This document shows positions 11,326 through 24,188 of a stretch of DNA of 64,000 bases, in pieces. Each line of letters starts with the position of its first letter. Position 1 is the first letter of the stretch. The translations under genes were made by a program, and so were the position numbers. Source of the stretch: Metaphire vulgaris (Eukaryota > Annelida > Clitellata > Crassiclitellata > Megascolecidae); NCBI GenBank assembly GCA_018105865.1, contig CM030868.1, positions 5,601,428-5,665,427 on the forward strand, written 5' to 3'. The notes below the pieces were generated by a model, which was given only the letters and a program-made list of their open reading frames with translations, did no database searches and was not told the DNA's origin.

Positions 11326-14300
11326 CATCCAGTATGATGTAATGTAATGTGACATTTGTATAGCGCCTCTTCTATTTCTACTCAGAGGCGCTCCTAGCAT
11401 TGGAGTCGCAGGGTAAAGTAATGAGACTTTAGCTTTCGCATTGAGCAGAGCGAGGGAGTAAGAAGTGATTCCCGAATGGATGGGTTCAAGGCATTCCAGA
11501 GGGAGGGTCCAGTCACTGCAAAAGCCCGACGCTGGGTAAGAGCAGTGCGTGATCTGGGGACATAAACATTCTTCGGGTCAGTGGAGCGGTAGCAGTGACC
11601 GTACACTGCGGTATTTTATAACCGAGTATACATTGTAACGGAGTCTGTTCTAAAAAAAGTTCTTCTGTATTTTTATTTCAGATTGTCTACCAGAGGAACC
11701 GCTAATCGCCAGTTGGACAACTTTGCAGTTGAACTGTACGTTGAATCGGACCGATGTGTCGGCCGACCAGGTTTCGTGTGAGTTCGGAACAGAAGTCCTC
11801 CGAACAACGGTCATTGACAGCCAGACGTTTCAAGTTATTAAGGAGAACATGACACGACAGATGTCACATGGTCACGTGTTCTGTCACGTGAATGTATCCG
11901 GAAAGCGGCAACCGATCGCACAGGTGGTTGTTCGTGTTGCCGGTAAGTGTAACATTTAAAAATGTGTACCTGAATTTGACTTAGTGCATGCTTACTGACT
12001 GTTACATAGAATTAGTCTGGAAACTGTGCTATTATTAGATCCTCTTCACAGAATTTATATTTTGCTCTGAATAGTCTGAAACTTACATGCTTGGAGATGT
12101 TGTTTTGCTCAGTGCTTTTTTGAGAGAAAAAATTCCTGTATGCAATGTTATACAAGAGTCTACATAAAATGCTAGGCAGTGATCATAGATAAAGTTCTGT
12201 GAGACAATCATACTAGAAGCTGACATGGCTGCATTTGGTCCACACATAAAAAATAACATGTATTGAAAGCAAATGGAAAGAGAGACAGCAAAAGGTACAG
12301 TTAAAAATATAAAATTTTCAATGTTTGAACATAATGAAATAAGATAAATATAAACTATGGCTTGTGCCATCAAAAAACACTAGAGTTAAGAGCGCACAGT
12401 GCATTACCCCAGTAGTCATTAGGGGTGTCAATGGGTACCCGAGTACCCGTTGGGGTCATATTACCTGGGCAGTAAAATTGGGTACGTGTACCCGTGGAAA
12501 CATGATAGTTTACTCTATCTTGCGTCAATTTGCATGCTTCTATGATTGTCAGGTTCCTTGGTTTCTAGATTCTCCCTGATGTTATCCATCCATCTTTATC
12601 TTGGTCTTCCTTGCCCTCTGTTCCTTCTACTTTGTATGTGTGTAGTGCTTTATAGGCCCATCTGGTGTTATCCATTATTTGACTACTATTATGGTAGACT
12701 TTATATTGTCAATATTCCCTGTCAATATCCCCGTCACAATAAGTAAATTGCTATTTATTCTTAGGTGCTTAGTCTAAATTTGGGGGTGGGAAGATAGCAG
12801 AGTGGTAACAACATTAGACAGGAGGTCGTGGGTTCAACTCCCGCAGGAGCCCTAAGGTCGACTCAGCCTTCTTTCGCCAGAGGGTGGTGGCTACTGAGCA
12901 GTGGATTAATCCTCAGAGTAAGCAGGCGCATTGCATGAGAACACCGGCCCCGTATCATGTCATCTGCACAAGTCGCCTGGCTGAGGACCTAGAAATGGAG
13001 ATCAGCGCCACTCCTACGAGCCTTGAGGTTATCCTTTAGCGCTCGGAAATAACTACTTTTTTATAGCCAAAAAGTGGAGGTCAGTCTGGCGGGGTCATTT
13101 TATCCAAAGGGTCATTCAGGGGGTTATCCAAAGGGTCATCATGGTTAGTAATTGTATTGGGAGATTATGTGGAATCTAGGTTTGTCAGTCAGTGAAGGAT
13201 ATGTGGTCTTGTCAGTTATGCTTGGATGAAGTATGGCTGTTAGCTTTAAAATATTGCATAACTTGTATAAAGAGAAAATGGCAGATTCGTAATTTCTCTC
13301 GGTTAGATTACGATTTTGTAGGCACGTAGTGCTACTTTCTGCTTTACATTGCAGACATTCCAACTCCTCCGAAAATTACTGGATGTGTCGTGTACAACTG
13401 GAATGGAATGATTTGCACCTGGGAAGAACCCCAGGACACGGGACTTCAGACAAACTACACACTTAAATGGTCTATGACGTAAGCACTTCATGGCCCTATT
13501 TCTTATTAATTTTGTTGCAAATATTTTGTACAGATGCACGTTTTGCTAGGAGATCTGCCTATGCTATTTTTGATGGAAGCTTTTCTAGAAATCATAGAAA
13601 TAAGTCAACACATATGCTATTTATAAATGTGTTGCTGCACATGCTTGACAAAAACATTCAATATGCCTTTCCACTGATAGGTTATTAAGAAAGTGCTAAA
13701 TGAATTGTTGTGTTGATTTTTTTATTTTTATGGTGACTTGTGATTTTTTAGGCGTTATAATAACACAGAACGGTACGCTTCCTGTGTACATCCTCGTGGA
13801 AATACGTGCGAATGGAAGGCAAAGGATGTACCTGGACTGTATTTGATGGTGGACCAACCGTATTGGATGTTAATTCGTGCTGAGAATGCTCTACAGACAG
13901 TCGAATCTTCTCAATCTTACTATCATACTGTATATCTAGGTATCAATACCTATGCATGATAATGTCTTAGGCACTTGGCTTGCTTTGACTTTTACGCAGT
14001 TTTGTTTCACATCTCCGAGGGATTTACTGAGTTGTAATTATACTTTTCTGATCTTTTGATCCACAATATAGTTTTGCTCCTTGTAAAATTTGACGATAAT
14101 AATTACCTATGTTTTCAAATTTGATTTCCATTAGTCACAATAACGATATCACTCTCATTATCATAAATAATATAATCAGCAGAGGCCTTGATTGTTTTGA
14201 CTGGGTTAACTTTGCCTGCATCAGCGAACAAATTTTCTGCTCTGTTTTACATTAAATTTTTGATAGGTTTAATATGCAAATGATATTAATCTTTAAATGT

Positions 14301-17300
14301 TTAAATTGCTGTTAGATGCTTTTTAGGTTTCTAAAATAATTTTTAACGCACTGAGTTGAAATTTGAGTGTAATGCTTAAATTCAGCCAGTGCATAGCTGT
14401 GCATTGTGCATTTTATTAGAGGTGGCCTGATTGTGCACCGGCCAGTTATTGCCTCCAAACAACCGACCGATTATCGGCCGATTGCCGATTGTTGATTGTT
14501 AAAGTTCTTTTGTTCATTACTGAGTTCAATGTACTGTCAAATCACCAGTTGTAGCTCCTATAGTTTGCACTGCATTTGACCTATATTGCAAAATGAGCGA
14601 AGTGTTAGAATTGATTTCATACTATCAAATATATTTGGCTTAAGTGACTTTGTCACAGGCAACAGAGCACATTTCTTGCTACTGGGATAGCAGCATGCAG
14701 TGAAAAGGGGCGGAATGCATATGCTACCCTCTGCAGGCTGATAATCGGCCGATACCGATTAATTATCGGAAGATTATCGGTGCACTTCTACATTTTATCC
14801 AGCCACTGTATTTACGGATATATGTACTGTAGGTCACATTTGTCACTTATTACTATTCAATTACGTCCATTGTTTGTATGAGCAATTTTACATGCAAAAT
14901 TTGACTTAGATAGCTTCTGAAATTTAGAGTTTATGAAATAAAAAAAATTGCAATTCTACGATGTTTATTAAGTGCATGGGGTGTTTGTTATGTTCCTATT
15001 CATTGTAATGCATGCTCTGTAGTCAGTGGATTTACCTTTGGCATCACATAAACACCTGCTCTTTGGTATATTTACTCACCTTGTGATTGTTTAAAATGTT
15101 CACTTGTTGCTGAAACTATTGTTACCGATAGCAATTTAGACATTCTATTTTAATGAGAAGACTCTTCATTTACTTCATCTTTATCACTTCATTTACTTCA
15201 TCGCTACAGTATTGGCACCGCATTGGAATCGACATCTGTTCCATAATTTTACCACCTTAACGTTAGTCTTAAGGCTGATGATAATCATGTTATCTTTTAA
15301 GGCTTTGCTGGCTGCTTCTTTAGAGTGGTTTAGCATAGGAATAAAATAATGTAACATTTTCACCTGAAACCTGTGAGCATGGATAAAGTGAATTGATGCA
15401 GATCGTTCTGTTTTGGCGGGCTGCGATTCTATGGGTTTCTTTGGACTCAGTCACTAATAAATTTTGGTTACCAAGGATGATTTATCCAGTGCTCTGAAGT
15501 CCATGTTAATCTTATTTCACAGTGTTTTGATTTTTAATAGCATCTGACCATTAGGATATTTGCTCCACAAAGAAATTTTTCTCAAATCTCTATAAGAGAA
15601 TGGTTCTAGGGCAATTCGGAGCCGGACAATTCGGAGCAATTCGGAGACGGACAATTCAGAGCACAGTTTCACCCTAACTCTAACCCTTATACCTTATAAA
15701 ACAGTCATATTTTTAAAACAGTTTTACAACTTTTTCAACTTTTTGGCGAAATTAGTCATTCTCCGAATTGTCCGGCTCCGAATTGCCCGGTCACCAAGAG
15801 AATGACTGCTTTGAGTTCTTAAATGTCGTTGTCTTTCATTGTGGCACTTCAACTTTGCTGCTTGTTTACAGTTAAGCCGGATCCCGTGTTCAGCATGCAT
15901 GTTGTCTCTGTCTCCAATGTATCAGCACAGTTAATATGGAGAGGGCCTGACCACTCTGACAATGTGAGAACCCTGACTTTCAACATTTCGTATAACTCTG
16001 AATGGGATGCTGACTATTTGGTGAGTTTTCAAATGAATTTCCTGTTATTCTCCGATTTAAATGCTTCATGATTGATGTATCTAAGGCATAAAATGGCTCA
16101 CTTGGTAGAGCATTGGTTCTGTCTTAGATGGGCGTCGCCAACCTGGGTTCGATTCCCAGGCACCCACATATCCACCTTTGCAGAGTAGGCATTAATATGG
16201 CCTGTGTTGGGCTTTAGGTTGATGGCTAGTGCATTAATATTAGGGTGCTATATAAATTGAAATGGAGAAAGCTTTATGCATTACAAAGTGGTACTATACA
16301 CTATAGAAGTCTATGATTAGATTAGATCAGTGGTTCTTAACCTTTTAACGATTACATAACCCTGAAACAAGTGTAAGAGAACGAAGTACCCCCTATCAGC
16401 CTATCTTATCCCAGAGTTAAAAAGTGTGAGTATAAACTCAATAATTATAAACTGGAAATAATTATAAATTGTGAGTTTGAATTTGACTAGTTATTTCTGC
16501 CAGAAAGTTTGATTTTTCTTTAAATGTCTAATTTAAACTCAAATTTTCTAACTATTTGTATTTGCAAAATGATAAAAGTCTTCTCAACAAACTTTAATAA
16601 AGGACTAGTCATTTATATCTGTGCAACATCAGGTATATAGACAGTGAATAATCAGAGCTAGAACCACTGACTAGTCACTGATTACATTCCAATTGGTTTG
16701 GGACATTCAGTAGCACTGTCTGATTTCATTTTTGATAGGTAGCCTACATTCACTTTGACAAAAAGATGACTGAGGCTATGACTATGCCTAAATCAGTCGA
16801 ATGCAGATGCAAATTTTTTGATTGAAATTGTTCAGTCAATCAATCAGTCAATCAATCAATCAGTTTATTAATATCAATGTCAGAACCAAAGATCGTTAAT
16901 ATTACAATTCAATATCTGAAAAACCGAGTATACACGGTATAATGTAAAGAATATCTATTTCTGTTGTGTTTATGTGTGTTTAGGGAGAGAGACGTAGTTC
17001 TTTGAGCAGTCAAACGCCTATTCTGGTATGGCCTTTTAACTTAATATGTTATTTTATTAACTTAAATATTGAAATTTTATCTCAGATGTTCACATAATTT
17101 TTGTGTGATAGGGAAGCAGTTTCCAAACGGTGGTTTGGAAACATGCCCATTGCCCATAGGGCAGGGCTGGTGAACCCATGGCACACTCAAAGTGGCACGT
17201 GAGACGATTGTGCGTGGCACATCATGATGTTGGGATAAAAACGAATTAATTATTCATCTTGCAAATCATTGAAATCTCAAATTAGCATAATTGCTGCAGG

Positions 17301-18447
17301 AAAAATATTTAAATAATCATGATTAAATAAAATGGAAGAAATCCTATCCTGTTCAATTTTATTGTTTATATTAATTTCTTTGCTAGGGAAGCAGAATGCA
17401 CAAGGAATTTTAAACACTGACATTCTCATGTTTTAAAGAGATTTCACTAGCGTCTGCCCATGTACTGTATTTGCATGATTATTACCCGCACACGTATATA
17501 ACCTGCATATGTGTATAACCTGTGGAAAATTACAAATTATGTTCCAACGTCCCCAGCATAAGCCGTATAGCCGCATATGACGGAGCGCCGAGAGCACTGA
17601 GCGGGCGCCGAGAGCGGAGCAGTATAACCCGCTGAATATACCCCCCGTGCCGTAATTTCTTGTATTACTGACGAGGTTTCAAATACTGTTTTTAGCAATT
17701 AAAGTTTTCATTAAATCCAAAAATAATATTGTTCTCAAAACCAGAGACGATAAAGCTTTCCGAAGAAGGAAGTGACAGAGATTTCCATGAGTGGTGGACT
17801 CAACGATACGGAATGACCAACAAACGGAATAAGGCCACCCCTGCCCAAGGGGTACGGTGAGCTGGTGCAAAGGGGTACAGGACGGAAATGAGAATATTTT
17901 TTAAATTTGAAAGAAGAATAGAAGAAAAGAGATTGTGACCTAAAAATCTTTTAAAAGGGTAACTGTCAATAATTAATTAATTAGCAAAAACATGGAGAGG
18001 GAATTTGAGAAGAGTCTGTGGAAGGATGGAAACTGTACGAGGCAAGAATTAGTATAGTAGTAGTAGTCAGTAGTAGAAGAGTTGTTGTTGGAAGGAGTTA
18101 TAGACTACTGAGAGGCAAGAATGGTTATCACGCAATTTTTTTGTCCGTAGAGAAAATCCAAAGGTCAGTCCGTCTTCCAGATTCCAGGTTAAGGCGGATA
18201 TGCAGTCAGGAATAGATGTGTTTTAATTCAATGGTTGTCACACTTTTTATAGAGAAAATGCGATGCGATCTCCAAACTAAACTATGCAAGTCCATTCTAA
18301 AATCCTATAGTACTTTGGTTATGTTTAAAAATATTTATTCTATTAGCTGATACTACTGGTTACTCCCTCCAATTCATTCCATCTGTCAACTACTCTAGCA
18401 CTAAAATGTTTCTTGTGTCTCCTAACCTGTTTCCATATACCATAACG

Positions 18448-18489
<42 letters not shown>

Positions 18490-21400
18490 TAGGACAATTT
18501 ATATAGCACAGCAACATAACTGGAGCTAAAGTCAAGAGCGCTTTACAAAGGAGTCACTCATAAGATATGTTTAACAAGTGTGTCTTTAGGAGCTTCTCAA
18601 AACAGCTTACGGAATTTGCATTAATCACAACATCGTCTGGCAACAAGTTTAATTTAATCATTTGTCATATTTTTGTTTGTATTTGTGAATATAAAAAAAT
18701 AAATAAAATATTTTATACATTTTGTTTTGCATTACTTCTAGACAGAAGAGATTGCCTATAGGAACATTACTCTTGTTGATCTGTTGCCATATACAACATA
18801 CAATGTATCTATTGAATGCAAAAGGTATTACAATCAGAATCTCACTGGCTTTTGGAGCAATAAAACCTACTTTACCTTCAAAACTGCAGAGAGTGGTAAG
18901 CATTGTAATCAGGATTAGCTATTGCCTTTAACAGTAACTGCAGATTTATTGTAAACTAGCTGTTAGCCCGTCAAAAATCACGGGGGAAAGTGGCTATTTC
19001 CTACCCCAGTTTGTTGCAAAATTTCACATTATTACATGTAGCAACATTTTAAACCTGAAAATGTGAAGTGAGTACCTGATTATGAGTACCTGATTATCTT
19101 TTAAAATTTTCCCTATGGCTCCACTGGGTGGTCTTGTCTTCACCACATGTGGCTGCACCCCAGAACAATCCCTACAACTCCGGTTTGGATGCACCCCCAG
19201 TGAAGCCAACGGCCCCTTTTGGGCCATGACCCCGTGGTTTAACATTTATTCACAGCTGCTTTGCAGTGGAGATCTGCCCTATTGGTTTAATCTAAATGTA
19301 ACAATATTGCATCAAACTTGTATCAATCAGTGCCTAACAAGAAGAAGAAAATGTACCGGTACATGCCCGAGTGCCAAATAGCGGTCTTATCTACAGTAGG
19401 CTTAGCCTGTCCTACAAAAATTATCTTATAAGCTAGAATAATTTCCTAAATCTGTCGGTTAAGCTTTTTAAGTTTGTGAGTCACGCTACACAGCAGACGT
19501 TGGACGACATCGTTGCTATAGGCAACCAAACTATATAAGCAGCGTTACTTTGGCCACTCTATATGATTGCCAATAATTATATTTTAAAGTTATTTGATAC
19601 AACTTACCCTTTAAAAATGCGAACTGTTACTTTCACAGTAATAATATAAATATCTACTCAAAATCAATAATATAATCGGAAGTTTCAGTGTCGTGGTGTG
19701 ACTTCGCAATTGATAATGCTCGCTAAGTAAGCAAATGATAAGTAACCGAGCAGACTTATAAAATACGCGTATCATACACGTGTTTTATTCCTTTTATTCA
19801 TGCACATGTATTTTAACGTATTTTATTTTGTCATATGCATATGATTGAGCTTTGGAGCAGAGCAGCTACAAGTCTGGCTAAGTCTTGCCAAGAACGATTT
19901 GAATGATAACCCCTATAGTTCTCTGGATTCCTGTGCTTTGCTACAAATTAAAATAGAGTCTGTTTAGACTTAGTCAATTTAGATTAAGTCAATTTTGATT
20001 GGTTTATAATAATTGTTTTTTTTGTTTTTTATTATTAAATTATTAAATCAATATATATATATATATATATATATTGACTCTGATAATATTAATTAATAGT
20101 CATTAGTTATTAGTTAAGTTAGTATTACCTTTTGATGTCATTGAATTCATTGTGTTCGTATTATTATTATTTTGATGTCATTGAGAAATAAATGATTCTT
20201 CTATTCTATATTAAAATCTGTGGATGTTGTGTATGTTATACCAGAATAGGGAATGTAAAATTCTTATGTCAGTTTTATGAATAGACATGGATTACCGGTA
20301 GACATGTTATGCAATGTGGAAACTGATCATTTCATGTCAATGTGTTCTGCTGTCTTTGTTCCAACTGTCATTTTTGTTATGTGTTTCAGTTCCTCAACTT
20401 GCTCCATCCATCACTTCAGGAGGTTATCATATAAGGAGTGCTGACAGCATGGAAAGAAGTGTTGTTGTTGTATGGCAGGTGAGATTAAAAGTTTGTCGCC
20501 TGCCCCGAATGCCTACTGCTGTAGACATAGACAATGGATGAGTTACGGTCGTCCTTACCGCTTTTCGTATCAAAATGGTTGGACGACTCACGGTTGTCAT
20601 TACCGCTAGGGAGGTTAAGAATCACTCAGAAGCGCTCCCACTGCGATTATTACTGCATATTGATACAATGATGAGTTTTAAGTCGTTTCAAAATGGAGGG
20701 CCACAGAATCAGTAGTTGCTAAATTACGTTGTAGCTTACAGTAACTCTTGTGGCATTCATCAGCAAAAGTCAACTTCTAGGCAGGGTGGATGTCGACCAA
20801 AGTCGACTTCGAGGGGTAGAGGGCTGACAGTAACATATCTGTCAATGAAAGTCAACATATTGCACGCAGAACATTTAGATGTTACTATATTCGATTGGTG
20901 GTAGCAGTGTAGGTGTGCCTGTATCTGTGCATCTTACTGGGGCTGTGCGTTTGATGCAGTGATTTTTGGGGGAATATGCGGTACTCAGAAGTCCAAAATA
21001 TGCGGGGAGTCAATGCGGAAATGTTCCATTTATGCACCGAAATTTCATGCTTAAATGATTAGTCTGATTAGATAACCATCAAAGAGTAAGTCAGTTGCCA
21101 AGTTGAATGTGAAATCGTAAATTTTACTAAAAACCATACATCTAGTGAAAACTCATGAATAACCAGAAATCTTGTGGCTCAGCTCAAATTGCTGTCTATA
21201 ATTAAAACATGGTTCCTAATTATCATCATAACAATCAATGTTTTAATTCTTGTCATCATCATCATTATTATGATTTTATCCCAAGAAATGTGCTTGAAGT
21301 TGATTTTGGTGATGATTTTAACTGTATTCGAATTTTTTCAGCCTCTGCATCAGAAATTTCTTCAGGGAAAATTGAAGCACTATAGAATACAATATTTCAA

Positions 21401-24094
21401 TGCAAGCAATGGTCTCCGTCTGCGAAGAGAGTCTGCTCACTTGCCATTCTCCCACCGCACTACTTTGGGATCCGACCTTGACGTTTATGTCACCGTTGAA
21501 GCAGAAACAAGTGAAGGTCGTAATGAATCCTTGAAGCTAGACACTATGTTGATTCCTCGAGCTGGGACAGGTTTGGAGTTTAATTAACCCCTTAACCGTG
21601 CATTTAACTGTAACTCAATGTAAAATGGACGGATATATCCGGGATCCCCAGTTAAGGGGTTAAGCTGAAATGTTCTGTTGAGTAACAGTGGTTAGATGTT
21701 CAGTGATTTTGAAATGCAGTTTACCAAAGTACAGTAGAACTTCGTTATAACACACACCCGGTTATAATGTACTGCAATGTACGGTCCCGTGTGATGCGCT
21801 ACCGTATTCGAAGGTATTGAATTTAACATACTTGGATATTGCGTACTACATTTTACAGACCCGCTAAGTACATTATAGCAAAGTTCTACTGTATACTATG
21901 GTATATATACTCTGGTCTTGAGTTAATTTTTCAAGTCATGCTTAGGTAGGATGTGAGATTTTTGCAGATTAAGTTAGAAAATAGAACTTGAGTTACTTTT
22001 AGTTTTAGTATGGCATTGTTGTCATGGCTCTGTCTATTTCAATTGACTTTTGTGGTTAATTTCCATATGACATTTGATTTGAATGCTGTAACCCTTACAC
22101 AGTTTGAAGATCTTATTTATCAATCTCTGATATGGCACAAAATCCCAGAATACTAATAATGTTGAGGAACAAAGTTCAAAGTCATTGCTGGATATTTTTT
22201 TTAGAACCTCCAAAGCCAGAAATTTACTACGCAATCGGACACAAATCGGAAATTTTGGTTGGCTGGTCAGCAGTGTCAAATGCTTCCGGTTACACTGTTT
22301 TTTGGTGTAAAAAGGGGCAAACACATGAATGTGAGGTCAGTCGTAGTAAACTAATAAACTAAACTAAAATATTTCAGTCGATCTTTACTGTGTAAACCTG
22401 CCACTTTGTCATTGTAATGTGCTGTTTAAGCGTTTGCTTGTCTTTCAGCGTCATGGCACTTCTAAGCATTATCTTATGGCGTATGTGAAGTCAGAAAGGA
22501 ATTAGAATTGTTATCGCTTGTCATTAGCGCGTCTATTTTGTTTGTTCACCTTAGAATGATAATATTTGACATTTCTTATGCAGCATTATTATTGTTATTT
22601 ATTATTATTATTATTATTATTTGTCATGGTGTTGTTATTGTTACTGGTAGTTGTTATTTTTGTGTTTTTTTGATCATTTTAAAACTAATGGATCATTTAT
22701 TATTTCAACTGGCAATTATTTAACAATAATTGGATATAACAAGAGGTTTTTCAGGAGGTCATATGCATGTTTGGAATACTATAGGAAGTGCAAGATTTTT
22801 AAAATGACAAATGGTGATTTTGATGTATTTATATGATCTTACACTGTAGTTACCTGCCAGCTTTATTGTGCTCTGTTTTTTTACAATCTGGTATTCACAT
22901 ACATACCATGCTTAAGGGGCGGCAATTTCGTTTTGAGTAGGCCTACAACAGAATGGTAACCACGTTGGATGATGGAGCAGGAGGTCGCGGGTTCGAGTCC
23001 CGCAGGAGCCCTAAAGGTCGACTCAGCCATTTTTGTGGTGGTAAAATGAGTTGCAATGGCAACATTGCGAAGGTAACCATAGGATCGGCGGAATGACTGG
23101 CCACCGTCCGCTGATAAATGGCTTAGCCACCTATGGGCTGATGGTCATGAAACCGGAGATCAACACCGGCACCTACGGGCACAGAGCCTATGGATGAACT
23201 TTACCACTCTGAACCAAGTATTATCTACGTGTATCTCCTTATGCCTTAAAGTCCATTATAATGCCTTTGCAGTGTAATAGACTGTAAAAAGAGGAGCATA
23301 ACAGTCGTCGTTTATGTTTTAGACATCACTCAACTGGGAATCTCTGCCTCCAGATATCACAAATTTTACAGTTTCAACGGGTGGTTTTAACTTTCGTGAA
23401 TTTTTCATCGCAATATCTGTGGAGGCAAATGATACCAACTGGCAAAGAGTGGTCAGCAGTGGATACGTTGAAACAGACTGCATTCATGATGTAAAAAAAG
23501 GTCTTGTGAATGGTCATCGATATTTTTTATAGTTTTATGAGGCACCTCTATGCTTGATCGACTTGCTCTGTATAAAAGTAGTAAGACTGGTGTCTCTGAC
23601 AAATAAAGGTTTTCATTATGCTGTAGGCTTTATACATTGTGAGCCATTAAATAACATGATTTATGCAGATTTCATTTCTTGTTGGCAGATGTCTTGACTC
23701 CAGAGAATTTTCATTTGGCAAAGGACCAACAGGCATATGGATTGACGGTTGAGTGGGAGAAACCACACTGCTTCAAGACCGCATTTATTTTCAGCTATGA
23801 GCTGTTGTACTGCAAGAAACAGACTTGCGATGACAAAGGTAATGTCGTCTGTTATCTGATTTATTCAAACTGTGAACACTTAAAACAGGGTATATCCAAT
23901 TCCGGGTATAACGGTCATTTATCCGTTATGACGGATGGAAATAATGAAGAATCCATAACAGTATTGGTTGTTGGCGTATAGCATGGAAATGGTGTGCAGC
24001 ACTGAACTGTGCATGACAATACAGGATAAGATGTCTCTGACACAAAAGGTGAAATGAAGGAAATGCCATATGTTTTGATTTATAGATGCCAAAT

Positions 24095-24188
<94 letters not shown>

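Noticed and set aside
16094..16167. Possible tRNA gene
   Set aside because: A and B boxes and T-arm are present, but no acceptor stem pairs and a SINE-like 3' tail follows.
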